Program-made: the position numbers and the translations under genes
Shown: piece after piece, positions 9,563 through 20,679 of the stretch
How the letters are laid out: the number at the start of each line of letters is the position of its first letter
Position numbering within the stretch: position 1 is the stretch's first letter
Assembly: GCA_000697055.1 (NCBI GenBank)
Contig: JNDT01002377.1
Span: 62,001-126,000 of the forward strand
DNA length: 64,000 bases
Direction: 5' to 3'
Source of the DNA: Saksenaea vasiformis B4078
Taxonomy: Eukaryota > Mucoromycota > Mucoromycetes > Mucorales > Saksenaeaceae
The notes under the pieces: model-generated
What the model saw: the letters and a program-made list of their open reading frames with translations, nothing else
What the model was told of the DNA's origin: nothing
Database searches by the model: none

Positions 9563-11532
9563 ATGTTGCGCTCATTGGCTGCCACCTACCAGTTGAAAAC
9601 TGTTGCTACCCGTCAGACACGTCTCTTCAGCGCTGCTGCCGCTGCTCTGGTAAGTAATAAGTCTCCTTTTGTGACCATGCAGCTCAAATCGCTCGCCACG
9701 AATGAAAGCAAAAGTTCCGTGCTGAACGCGACACGTTTGGCGACCTCCAAGTCCCTGCAGATAGATACTGGGGTGCTCAGACCCAGAGGTAGGAGATGTT
9801 GATTTACTTCGCGTAAAAGAGACTAATACCTTACATTTTTTTTCAGATCGTTGCAGAACTTCGATATCGGGGGTCCCCGTGAACGCATGCCCGAGCCTTT
9901 GATCAAGGCCTTTGGTGTGCTTAAGAAGGCTGCTGCCACCGTCAACATGACCTATGGTTTGGATCCTAAGGTCGGCGAGGCTATTCAGAAGGCTGCTGAT
10001 GAGGTAATAGGGGAAGGCACAGCAGACAGAACTATGGTACTGACGATGTTGGCAAAAGGTGATTAATGGTTCTCTTATTGACCACTTCCCTCTCGTCGTT
10101 TGGCAAACTGGTTCCGGCACTCAAACCAAGTAAGTGGGCTATCAATGACTATTTTAGAAAAGAGAAACTAATGTTTTACTGTTTAGCATGAATGTCAACG
10201 AGGTAAATATTTCATTCAAACAGCATCACAGCGGCGGGGATTGATAACCGAATGCAGGTTATTTCCAACCGTGCCATTGAACTTCTTGGTGGTGAACTTG
10301 GAAGCAAGACCCCCGTCCATCCCAACGACCACGTCAACATGAGCCAGTCTTCCAACGACACGTAGGTGGAACGGATGGTAGTATTGCGATATAACCAAGT
10401 GTCATTATTAGCTTCCCTACTGCCATGCACGTCGCAGCTGTTGTTGAGATTAACCACCGTCTCCTTCCCGCTTTGACTCAATTGCGTGATGCCCTTCAGC
10501 AGAAGGCTGATGAGTTCAACCACATCATCAAGATTGGTCGTACTCACTTGCAGGATGCTACTCCTTTGACTCTTGGCCAGGAGTTCTCCGGCTATGTTCA
10601 GCAGCTCACTTTCGGCATCCAGCGTGTTGAGTCCACCCTAGAACGTCTTTACTTCCTTGCTCAAGGTGGTACCGCTGTTGGTACTGGTTTGAACACCCGT
10701 AAAGGCTTTGATGTCAAGGTTGCCGATGCCATTGCTCAAATCACTGGTCTTCCCTTCAAGACTGCTCCTAACAAGGTACATATCCTGAAGAAGGAAAAGA
10801 AGACATAACTGACCATCATTGTAGTTCGAAGCTCTTGCTGCTCACGATGCTATTGTCGAGGCTCATGGTGCCGTCAACACTGTGGCTGTTTCTCTTATGA
10901 AGATTGCCAACGACATCCGTTTCCTCGGATCTGGACCCCGTTGCGGTCTTGGTGAATTGTCCCTGCCCGAAAACGAGCCTGGTTCCTCTATCATGCCTGG
11001 CAAGGTCAATCCCACCCAGTGCGAGGCTATGACCATGGTCTGCTCCCAGGTTATGGGTAACAACACCACTGTCTCCATTGCTGGTTCGAACGGCCACTTT
11101 GAGGTAATGATCGACACACCGGGAAATCATGTGTACTCATATCTCTCTCTATTTAGCTCAACGTGTTCAAGCCCGTGATGATCAAGAACTTGATCCAATC
11201 TGTTCGTCTCATCTCTGATGCTTCTATCTCGTTCACTAAGAACTGCGTTGTTGGTATCCAAGCCAACGAACAAAAGATCAACAGCATCATGAACGAGGTA
11301 CCTGTTTTGAAGAGTATACACGAGAACATAGACTCACATGATTATTCTCTAGTCTCTCATGCTTGTCACTGCTCTTAACCCCCATATCGGTTATGACAAT
11401 GCTGCCAAGTGCGCCAAGAAGGCCCACAAGGAAGGTACCACTTTGAAGGAGGCTGCCATCTCCTTGGGTGTGTTGACCGAAGAACAATTTGACCAATGGG
11501 TCCGTCCTGAACAGATGATCGGTCCCAAATAA
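9563..11532 (+). CDS. FUM1: Fumarate hydratase, class II (mitochondrial)
   Basis: Class II fumarase, interconverting fumarate and malate in the citric acid cycle. Ten exons: 9563-9649, 9709-9788, 9847-10003, 10059-10129, 10187-10202, 10258-10361, 10412-10775, 10825-11103, 11157-11297, 11353-11532; 492 residues. The first 29 residues, rich in Arg, Ala and Ser with no acids, look like a mitochondrial presequence; fungal fumarases are often dual-targeted. Key blocks are [77 protein letters not shown] and the catalytic loop [15 protein letters not shown]. Exon 5 is only 16 bases and supplies the codons for MNVNE, so splicing must include it to keep the active-site region. It converges with the UQCC2/CBP6-like gene, 214 bases away. 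Confidence 0.97.
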
Positions 11533-11746
11533 GCGAGCTTTTAGAGCATAAAATAGAATCCCTCTTTCCTCTTCATTTAAATCCCTGAACTGTTGCGTTG
11601 AACATAACAAACTCATTGACCCTCCTCTTGAACAAATTGTACAAAAACGAGACTAGTGTTCTTTTTTTTCTCTCTCTTCTATTCAAAGATGCAGTGGGAA
11701 TGTGAATGGGTGTAATGGTGGAAGCGAAGACGATGCGAATTAATAA

Positions 11747-12166
11747 TTATTTGCCGAAAAGTCGTGCCAGCGGGCCTCGTTTACCGTCCTTGGTGGCTCC
11801 CAGAGAAGCAACCAGACCGGAATAATAATTGGGATTGCTTGCAGGCTGCAAAATCTTATCGGACAATGGATACTAAGACGAGAAATTTCAGTTCTATCCT
11901 AACACAAAGGGAATATCACCGACCTTGTTTTTAAATTCATTTCTTAACAGTCTTTCCAGGGAGTCCAATTGTTTCTGAGCTTTCTCGAGGTTGAAAGGTT
12001 CTGCTTCATTTTGAAGTGGTTGGCGAAATGTCTCTTCTACTCGCTGGGCCAAGATCTGCTTCATGTCGCGATTTGGTCGCACCTTGTCGGCGGGCCAGTC
12101 GCGCACCAACCGAAGATATGCACGGTAGATATTTTGGATTTCTTGTCGTGCAACTTGTTGAGACAT
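11747..12166 (-). CDS. Complex III assembly factor, UQCC2/CBP6-like
   Basis: Small mitochondrial protein of 122 residues from exons 11924-12166 and 11747-11872. It matches the UQCC2/CBP6 type, which binds newly made cytochrome b with UQCC1/Cbp3. Evidence is the N-terminal IYRAYLRLVRDWPADKVRPN, then ILAQRVEETFRQPLQNE, then across the junction NEFKNK|YPLSDKIL, paralleling YYKHKYP in animal UQCC2. The C-terminus is GLVASLGATKDGKRGPLARL. The intron (11873-11923) has a weak donor GTCGGT. Splicing is supported because it restores the K-Y-P motif and a conserved-looking tail. Another LYR-like mitochondrial family would be the main alternative. Confidence 0.75.
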
Positions 12167-12799
12167 GGTTCAAAAGGAAAAAGGAAAACGGGACGCAAAA
12201 TTACATGGTCTAACTTTTACGAAGTCACGATCTTGTCCGGGTCGGCAACGCCATGCATCGACTACCGTTTTTTTGCAGTAGCTAATGTTTGTTCTATTGT
12301 TTAGTGCAAAAAAAAAATACTTACTTTCGGCACACGCCTCCATTAAAGAGGCAATAAGCAAAAGGAGGACGTGTCTAAAGCTGTAAAACGGGATTAGTTG
12401 GAAGGGTGTCAAATTTTCAAAAAGGTAGTTCATACTTTTCAGTTTGTATGAATACAACACAGGTACCTCTAATCGGTATGTATACTCGCGTTCTTTTCGA
12501 TTGGATGAACAGAAGTGCTTATATCGCAATAGATATTATGTTTTCATGTTGAGAGTAAGTGATTACTAATGTTTAATTTGCTCTTGACTTAGATCTCTCG
12601 TCAATCATCTATCGAAAGGCTCATCCATACGAGATACAGTAGTTTTGTTGCCTACACTGGCAGTAATATGTCTTGCTGATTTGATCGAGTGGGCACATCA
12701 AATCTTCACAAATAACGTGGGAAAAAAGAAGGCCAAAGATGAATAACCGTGGCCTTGCTACGGCAAATTCTGTCTTACCTGATTAATTCCGCTTGCCTT
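12167..12799. other. divergent intergenic region
   Basis: Shared upstream region of the UQCC2/CBP6-like gene (minus strand) and ketopantoate reductase (plus strand). No additional gene is supported; the open frame at 12170-12529 on the minus strand lacks any recognisable feature. Confidence 0.5.
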
Positions 12800-13768
12800 A
12801 TGAGTTTTCACGTCCTTGGTACGGGTGCCATTGGATGCCACATTGCTAGTCGACTTCGATCGCAACAGCATCGGGTAACGCTTCTGCTACGTTCACAACA
12901 ACACCGTGACGATTTCCGTGATTGCGAGAACACTATCACCTACGAACGAGAAGGGCAAATAACACGCGTACAAGGCTTTGAAGATGCTTTACGGCCAACA
13001 TCAGCCATCAACATGTTAGTCGTTGCTACTAAAGCTCACCATACCACGGAAGCTCTACGCCCGTTGGTGCCCTATCTCCACGAACGCAGCGCGGTCCTAC
13101 TTTTACAGAACGGTATGGGAGTTGCGGAAGAAATCTTAGGCCTGTGGGAGAATAAGCCGACGCCGCGTGTATTTATTGGCGTCAATCGCCATGCTGTTGA
13201 ACGGCTAAAACCATATAGTATTATCCATCACTCGGGATGGAAAGACCGTGAACCTTCGTTAGTCGTTGGCGAATTTCCACAGCAGCATCAAGCGTGTGCA
13301 TCAGAGAAATCAGAGTTGGTGGAAGCTCTCACAGCAATCCCCGACCTGGCGTGCTCCATTCGCCCGTGGGAACAAGTGTATGAACAGATGATCCGTAAAT
13401 TAGTTATCAACGCATGCATCAACCCCGTGGCTGCTTTACTCGGATGCAAAAATGGAAAACTACTGACCAACCCTCCCGCCCTGAATCTGATGCGTAGAGT
13501 GTGCTCTGAAGCCGCGCTAACGTTGGATCAGAAGGAGGATACTCTTTGGAATTCGGTCCTTGCTATTGCGAAAGTAGCCAGCGGTAATACATGCTCTATG
13601 CTGCAGGACATCAAAGCATGTAGAACCACAGAAATAGACTACATCAACGGTTATTTGTGTCGATTGGCGCAGGCTCGCGGGTTAGCTCTCCCTACCAATC
13701 AGGATCTGGTAGATATGATTCACGCCAAAGAAATGGATCAGAAAACGAAAACTGAAATAAAGCAATAA
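12800..13768 (+). CDS. PAN5: 2-dehydropantoate 2-reductase (ketopantoate reductase)
   Basis: Single-exon gene of 322 residues. The enzyme reduces ketopantoate to pantoate with NADPH in pantothenate and coenzyme A synthesis. The ATG at 12800 places the Rossmann motif right at the N-terminus: MSFHVLGTGAIGCHIASRL. Further family marks are VVATKAHHTTEALRPL, LLLQNGMGVAEEI (the Q-N-G-x-G loop), GVNRHAVERL, and KLVINACINPVAALLGCKNG, where the lysine and the N-x-x-x-N region belong to the active site. The usual C-terminal helical domain follows, ending NGYLCRLAQARGLALPTNQ. The open frame runs upstream of 12800 but only through a GTG, so the ATG is preferred. Confidence 0.92.
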   Translation: MSFHVLGTGAIGCHIASRLRSQQHRVTLLLRSQQHRDDFRDCENTITYEREGQITRVQGFEDALRPTSAINMLVVATKAHHTTEALRPLVPYLHERSAVLLLQNGMGVAEEILGLWENKPTPRVFIGVNRHAVERLKPYSIIHHSGWKDREPSLVVGEFPQQHQACASEKSELVEALTAIPDLACSIRPWEQVYEQMIRKLVINACINPVAALLGCKNGKLLTNPPALNLMRRVCSEAALTLDQKEDTLWNSVLAIAKVASGNTCSMLQDIKACRTTEIDYINGYLCRLAQARGLALPTNQDLVDMIHAKEMDQKTKTEIKQ

Positions 13769-14009
13769 TGACCAAATAGGATACAAAGGGATTGCGTGGA
13801 TCAGGTCGTACTGTTTCGACAACTCAGCGTTTGATATTCGCTTTTCTCAGCATGATTCCATCTTGTCAGTGGTGAAGTACAAGATGCAAAAGTACCCGTA
13901 CACGAGGTCCCACATAGATTTTTTTCCATAATTAATTGTAGCTATTGTTATTCTACTGTGTTCATGATGCGTCATATGTACAAAGTGATGTCGATTTTAG
14001 CAAAGAATA

Positions 14010-17000
14010 CTACGCAAGATGCATACTATTAGATAAACTGCGAATCTTTGTGTAGGTTTCCCGAAGCTCATTCGTTAATTGTTTCTCAAATTCAGGCTTC
14101 AGTCCTTCGAACCATCGTAGCAACGGACTCAACTTCACAGCCCGATCTGATGGAGCCAAGTTTACAAATGCTTGCGCGGCAGTCATTTGAAGCGAAAACT
14201 CCTCTAATGAAGAAAACATTAGCACAGTATAACCTCCATAAAGAGCAATGACGAACCTTCAGGGCAGTTATTGCCTAACTGAAGAACACCGACAAGCCTA
14301 GTTCGGAGGGCGTTGACACCGGATTTGTCTTTGGACTTTTCGTCCTTTGCCATGCCACAGCGACCCAGCAAACCTATCAGTTCTAAAGCAAGCTCTGCCA
14401 ATACATCGTCATTTAATAGCGGCCAGAGAATCTTCAGAATAAAGTCGTCATAGGTCGCTTTCCAGTCATTCAATCGCCAAAACGCCAGCTCAAACGCCTT
14501 TATCAGATTAAATCGGAATTCAGCGAATGTTGCTATTCAAGATGGATCAGTACACACTCTCTGCAATACACAACGTTACCTGGATCTGTTCCATGTAATG
14601 CTTTCAAATCAGGAAGACCTAATATTTCGCTCAAATCGTTAATGTGGTCTTGCAAAGACTGAACGTCTTCCACTGCTGGCCAATGACATGTTTGAACAAG
14701 AGTGGCATAAAATGTCTTTGCCTAGAAAAAAAAAGGATATCAGGAGAAAGATCGTGATGAAATCGATGGACTCACACTTTCGTTTGCGTTTTCTTGCCGG
14801 CAATACGCGGCTGCTCCACATTGTATGCTCTTCAGAATAAGGTCTTTTCCTTCCAGAAGGGAATCTGTTAGCGACTATACAGAATATACATCTTTAGAAT
14901 TCGTTACTTGTAATGCTGAACTGATCGTCTTGTTCCTTAATGAGCGTATCGCTCCAGATGAGAGCAATATTGAAAAGCGGAGCAACAAAGTTTGCATCGA
15001 CAGGTGACAAGCGAACAATATCATAACACAGTATTCTTAAACGTTGCAGATCGTCACCTTTTCGGCACATGAGAGCCATTAAACGAGTGTAACGACTGTA
15101 TCAAATTAGTCATTACTAGGATACAATCACTTGAACAAACTTACCAGGCTAAAACAACGTTGGACTCTTGTACATGATCCACGACCCTCTTAGCTGCCCA
15201 AGAGACAATCTTGGAATATGCTTTTTCCTATCGGGAATCATGTCAGTCAAATTCGTCAGAAAATTACCATGACGTACGATTGGGTATGTGTATGAAAGGG
15301 CCCATAGAAACCAAGCCATATTCTTTTCTCGTTGATCAAGGCACACGGGACATTCAAATTCAATTTCATTAGGTATTCCGTAAGACTGAAAGCTCGGTAT
15401 TAATCCATCTGACTTTGACAGAGGATTGCTATGACTTTTTATGCTATGATAGAAAGTCTCTAAAGAACCAAGCATAACGTCGATCTTCCACGTCGCAAAT
15501 ACTTCCATATCGCTTAATTTTTCCATAATATCTCCGGGTGAAGCTCTTGCAAATTCTTCAATACGTGTTTTGATCACTAACAAAGGAATATATCATTCAT
15601 CTCTCCTTTCTATGTGTCGTCTGGATACGTACGTGTAACGTGGTTTACAATCGGTGGAAAAGAAGCTGCAATATCCGCTGCTGACTTGGCTGTCTTACGT
15701 GGTCTTTTTGGTATTTCGACTGAAGAAGTCTGCTGTTCGGTCGGGCGCTTTCGAGAAGGGACGCTCATAGAAGAAGGTAACCTAGCTCCCGCTACTTTTT
15801 CGATTTTAGACAGGCGGCCTTTCGGACGAGGAGTGCTTGGAGCAGGTGACACCTGCGATTCTGGAGGAATCATCTCGCTCGATCGATGTCGTGCTTTCCC
15901 ATTCGGTTCAGATGGTATAGGTGATGGTTGTGGTGCAGCACGCTTCGTGGGCAAACTAGGTGTCGAAGCGGAGGAAGAATTTCGTGATTTGTTCATTTCA
16001 GCGTTGGATAATGATGGTTTGTGTTTCGATAAAGGTGATGATGTTTGGGTGCTGTGTGTTATCTTTCCTTGGATCGAGCTCGTAGAAGAAATTTCATTGA
16101 GACTTGCAGGTTCGAACGTGGGTGAACCATTGTCGTAGTCGTGGAACGATTCGACAGATCGTGCTACACTAGCTCGTCTGACGAGTGCGTTGCGATCATC
16201 AGAGGAACTCAATAAGTTGAAATTTTCTGACATCTCCTGACGATAGTCGGGTAGGAGACGAGCCTATCCATAAAGAAAATTACACATCAAAATATCAAAA
16301 AGCACAATCATACCAGCGTCGACGCTCTCTTCTTCTGTTCATAATCTGCGTGCATGACAAGCTGTTCAGTATATCTGTCTTGCAGTACCCGCTAGCACCA
16401 AAAGTTAGGATGTCATCCATATCCCAGGGTCTATTTAAGATTTACCTTTTCTTTCCGCAGCTGTTCATTTTCAAGGATTGTTCGTTTCAATTCCATAATA
16501 GCTAAAGCATAATCCTGTGTGCTAGATGGCGAAGTAGGAACGCTAACCATGTTCTCTGATATTTGTTGCTGTTGTCCTTGTTGTGCGAGTTTTGCCCGTA
16601 GCTGAACAATTTCCTCCTGTTGTTGCGCATAGCTTTGGCGTATAGATGCATCACCCACAAGTTGCGCTCTTAATTTCGTTACTTCATCTGTTAATTGTTT
16701 TACTTCGTCTATCCGTGACTCCAACTCTTTTCTCAAGTCGTCATTTGCCGTATCTACGCTACTCTCACGTGTCTGCGTGTGTTCGCTCACCAACTGCTTG
16801 TGTAGGGCCGCATCTTTTGTAGCTTGTTCTAGCTGAGATTTCGTTTGCTGCAATTCATTTTTTGATTGTTCTAGCTCTGCTTTCATCTCATCAATAGTGG
16901 TTTGCTGCATATCATAATTGAGGCGTAATTCCATTTCATCATTTTCTAGTGATTCATGCCGTTCATTCAAACTTAGGTGAGCCTCACGCGTAGCCTGCAA

Positions 17001-17729
17001 AGCCTTCTCCATCTCGGAATACTTTTGCTGCAACGTCCGTAACTCTTGATCCTTTTTCTCAATCAACTTTTGTGTCGCATCTTGCGTATCTCTGTTTGCA
17101 TATTAGTATCACCAATTCCTCATATGGCATTAACTTACATTTGCTTTTTCTTCTGCTTTGCTTCAAGGTTTTTAACGGTTCCTTTAAGCTCTTGTGTCTG
17201 AGCTTCAAGTTGTTTATTGTACATCTAAATATACGGCGATGTGTCAGGTCAGATACCTTTTTCCCTTTTTATACCTGACTGCTCGAGAGGATACTCTCAG
17301 CGCGTATCTTCGCTTCCGTTACAGCTCGAAGGTCTTTCTCCAAGTTCGCAATCCGTGCTATCAACTCTTCTGCAGGCGCCTGGCCTTTTGAGCTTTCATT
17401 GAGTGCGTTTGCTGCTTTCAGTTTCTGTTGCAACGTAGCATTCTCGTTTGTGAGCTGTGTCACACGTTCATTCAAAGTTGCAATACGTGTTTTGTCGGCA
17501 TCGGATTCTTTCAATTATTCGGTATGAGCATACATTGAAAACAATAAAACTTTTTATTACCCGATTTAGTTGTCTCAAGATACTTGAGGAGTTTATGGGT
17601 CGCAATGATACGGCCCTTGATAGATTCCACATTGTCTTTAGAATTAACCGCTTCTAAAGTCGACATTTCTTTTGGCCCGTCTGTAGACTGATCTTTCGAT
17701 CCATTACTCCCGTTGCTGGTAGGGTCCAT
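14010..17729 (-). CDS. Large coiled-coil protein with helical C-terminal domain, function unknown
   Basis: Thirteen phase-consistent exons give 1038 residues: 17561-17729, 17275-17507, 17139-17224, 16446-17091, 16314-16391, 15633-16263, 15268-15576, 15145-15220, 14908-15095, 14776-14864, 14580-14721, 14257-14532, 14010-14203. Residues about 55-425 form a long coiled coil rich in Glu, Gln, Lys and Leu (for example NERVTQLTNENATLQQKL). Residues about 440-610 are Ser/Pro-rich and probably disordered, with basic patches such as IPKRPRKTAK that could be a nuclear signal. The remaining 400 or so residues are helical with regular hydrophobic spacing (ILKILWPLLNDDVLAELALE, LLRWFEGLKPEFEKQL). I do not recognise it with certainty. 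N-terminal coiled coil, NLS and helical C-terminus resemble ATRIP/Rad26 or ICE1-type proteins, but no diagnostic motif settles it. Copy D of the dispersed element ends about 140 bases upstream of its start. Confidence 0.72.
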
Positions 17730-17865
17730 GACAGAAATGAACAAACGCGGAGCATAAATTTTTTTTTTCGCTTCATTCTCGAAGGAATTGCTTTCGGACA
17801 CTGATCGGACGAATGACTGCTTCTTTATCGGGAACAGTGACAAGACCACCTCTCAGAATATCTTT

Positions 17866-18290
17866 TTACTTCTTATTGAACGATCTTCTACGCTACTATA
17901 AACAAATCACGCGTCCATTAGACTTCAAAGCTGCGCCAAGGAAGGAATTGAATATGGGGTCATCAGTATAGGAAGTGGTAAGGACATTCCGTCACCGGGT
18001 AGTGAACTACGGGCTACAGTGCAATTACGGCGGTTCGCGACAGAGATTATGCAGGATAAACAATAGATAAACGAGACATGAATTATCCTGTATATTTGAC
18101 GAAGAACTGATATACTTACAAGCAATGTAAGATGAACAGAGCCAAAAAAAAAATAGGAAATTCATGCATGCCTCTAACTACGTATTATTTTGGGTGAAAT
18201 CAGTGTTACATCTGAGAAACCCATCACTGGACCTCTCAATCCAAGGCCCTAATTCTCGAGGCGCGGACTATTCCCTTGGATTAAAAGTAA
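17866..18290 (-). repeat. Dispersed spliced element, copy D
   Basis: Minus-strand copy upstream of the coiled-coil gene. It carries AATCCAAGGGAATAG (near 18280), CCAGTGATGGGTTTCTC, ACCCAAAATAATACG, CATGAATTTCC, GGCTCTGTTCATC and TTTATCCTGCATAATCTCTG. It ends AATGGACGCGTGATTTG...TAGTAGCGTAGAAGATC followed by TTCAATAAGAAGT (about 17866). The TATA-like box is lost and the start codon reads ATA. A 67-codon frame remains at 17925-18125 but is not conserved with copy B beyond the first residues. It appears decayed. Confidence 0.7.
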
Positions 18291-18569
18291 AAAGAATTAT
18301 TTCTCCCCAGAAAATTCATCGCTACCCAGCGCAAGATGTACTCGGCTTGAGCGTAACAGGGCGTTTAGCTCATGTAACGGTTTATTCCGAGTCTGGTATT
18401 GTGTGCCTCATTTTTAATATTTATAACGATGGTTGAATTTAAGCGGCAGGACAAAAGCGCCGGAGTATTCTTCAAGTGTTAGTCAATTTCGTACTAGAAA
18501 AGGAATTAGTTTATTTTGAATAGAAAAACCGAATGGTGATTTGCTGTAGATGATGCACATCGTCCGCGC

Positions 18570-19554
18570 TTACAGTCTGGCATTATCTTTGCGCAGCATC
18601 CACTGGTCACACCATTCGCGGCTTAAGGCAAACATTTCTTCGCACCAATGATGGCCAGTATTGGGCAAGACAACGAAGCTCCAATCCACGCCTTCCTGGC
18701 CCTGATGAGATTGCCGTAAACGTTCAACGAAGGCCGTGTTGCTGGCTGCTGGTACCATTTTATCCTCTGCACCATTGATTATCAGTAATTTGATGGATTT
18801 TAAATCTTGGTGAAGATGCTTTGTCTTCCTCTCGACTGCATCACAAAAAGGTCGAGGTAAAAATGTCTCTTCGGGTAAGCTTAGGCTGATCAGTCTGCCC
18901 CGCATCAGGGCGAGATAATCGCCTGTTCCAACGATAGGGATTGCAACTGTAATGCGCGGGTCTATTTAAGTCATTGTCTTCGGTAAGCGAACAGCTATGG
19001 CTAATTAATCGGTCCAAGATATAATGTACCTTTAGCTGCGGCAAAAAAAGTCGCGTGTCCACCTAACGAAAACCCGAGTACGCCCCATACATCAACTCTC
19101 GGTCCCGGTTGAGGTCCAAAGAGGTAATACTCCAAAACATCAATGAGAGTAGAAATGTAATCCGCGGACCCTTGCACCATTGTCCACATGTCGAGGGCAT
19201 AACTGTCGTTATCATACGTCTCCTTTCTCCATCCAAAATTAGCTCGCATATCGGTCTGTCGTGTCCCATGGTTCGGATGATCAAAAGCAACAACCAATAG
19301 GTGCCGTCTTGTAGACGTGGCTTCATTTCTATTTAAGGAGCAAAGTTGTTTGGAGATATCATCCATTCTCTCCATGGACGCTGAAAAGTTGTATTAGCTG
19401 GTCATTTTCTTTTCTAACAAGCATTCTTACAACGTCGGCCATGCATGGCAAACATGACAGCAAGAGGGCATTGAACCTGTAAGGCCTTATATTCTTCCAG
19501 GCCGTAAACTGTCAACTGGAGACCGACAACCGAAATCTGCTGCTTTGACACCAT
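18570..19554 (-). CDS. Alpha/beta hydrolase (serine hydrolase)
   Basis: Exons 19431-19554, 19030-19380 and 18570-18961 give 288 residues. It is an alpha/beta-hydrolase-fold protein, probably an esterase or peptidase-like serine hydrolase. The oxyanion region HGRR follows a hydrophobic strand (PLAVMFAMHG). FDHPNHGTR is a typical early loop. GVLGFSLGGHATFFAAA is the nucleophile elbow (G-x-S-x-G). IKLLIINGAEDKMVP carries the acid and FVVLPNTGHHWCEE the histidine. The start could be the ATG at 19554 (MVSKQQISVVG) or the frame upstream of it. No signal peptide is apparent. The substrate cannot be inferred. It is divergent from FAM32A, with 0.7 kb between start codons. Confidence 0.85.
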
Positions 19555-20245
19555 GACAGCGGAGAAAAGAGGTGGTGGCAGCAGCTTAAATAAGCAGAAG
19601 CTTCGCGGGAAAACGTTTTCGCCGAGCAAGTCTTTTTATTTTTCCTGAGGTCATCCGAGCTGTTTTATCGTCTCACAGCAGATAACAGCTAACCAACGCT
19701 AAACAAACAAGAGGACTAAAATAAGCATCTTGTGATACAGCTCGTATACGAGTAGCAACTCGTCAATATATGATTAACGGATTTCAAACCCCGCATCCCG
19801 ACCATCGCTGTTCATTCGAGTTCAAGAAGACCAGTGTCCTGCGCCAGTTTCCATTTCCAAAACAATACATAAACCCACGAAATGCGGACTATCCTAAATG
19901 GTAGCATGTTGCAAACAGTAAATATCTCTAACAAAATGTAGATGTCTTTTCGGACGCGTATTCACCTCGTCCCTTTTCAAGCAATACAATGGTGCATGAG
20001 AGATGACGGAATATCTCATAAGGCTTGATCATAGGAATTCTCTCAAGCACCAATGGAACTTCTATATGCCGACTTATCCTCCCGCTTGGTCCAGCTAAGA
20101 GGTGTTTTCCCCTTAGTCTGCCACAAGCGTTCGAAGTTGAGACATGCAGAAGCATTGCCTTTGTGTGACTGTCTTATCGACGCTGCTTCAAACCTTTTGT
20201 GAAGGCAAATCCTTCTGAAACCCTATTGATCAATCGCTTTGCAGC
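19555..20245. other. divergent intergenic region
   Basis: Shared upstream region of the h­ydrolase (minus) and FAM32A (plus). The open frame at 19928-20155 on the minus strand has no recognisable feature and is probably chance. Confidence 0.45.
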
Positions 20246-20679
20246 ATGTCTGCATACGATCATGTCAGCAAAGGGTCCCTCAAGTTTAAAGGGGGGGATT
20301 CTGTTTCAGTGAAGTATGTTATTGCGATGATGGCATCTCAGCATACTCAAGAATCCTATAGAAAGAAAAAGAAGAAATCCAAATCCGACAAGGAGAAATT
20401 GGCTCGGGCCATTCGCGAAGGCAGCACTGGCAGTAACTCAGATCAACAACGCATTCAGATTGTAGAGAAAACCGAGGCAGAACGGAAGTTTGAAGAAACC
20501 AAGAGAAAAAGAGTAAGTTTGTCGAATGATCTTACCTTGCCATCTAACATGATGTATAGCAAATGGAACGGGTTGCAAAAGCTGCTGTCAAATCGCATAA
20601 AGAAAGAGTGTCCGAGTTTAACAACAAGTTGGAACAGCTTAGCGAGCATTACGATATTCCCAAGGTTGGACCAGGCTAA
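20246..20679 (+). CDS. FAM32A homologue (spliceosome-associated small protein)
   Basis: Exons 20246-20313, 20362-20512 and 20560-20679 give 112 residues, the same length as human FAM32A. FAM32A is a metazoan spliceosomal C* complex factor at the 3' splice site; a role here is by homology only. It starts [17 protein letters not shown], has the Lys-rich block [19 protein letters not shown] at the first junction, then [33 protein letters not shown], and ends [13 protein letters not shown]. The order K-G-x-L-K-x-K-G, K-rich, F-E, Q-M-E-R, H-K-x-R-V and H-Y-D-I-P-K-V is diagnostic. Both introns are 47-48 bases. Confidence 0.93.

Noticed and set aside
12749..12799. N-terminal extension of ketopantoate reductase
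   Set aside because: It starts at GTG, whereas the ATG at 12800 places the Rossmann motif at the normal position.
15614..16138. 174-codon plus-strand frame
   Set aside because: It is the antisense of the Ser/Pro-rich exon of the coiled-coil gene, whose exon is phase-consistent with its neighbours.
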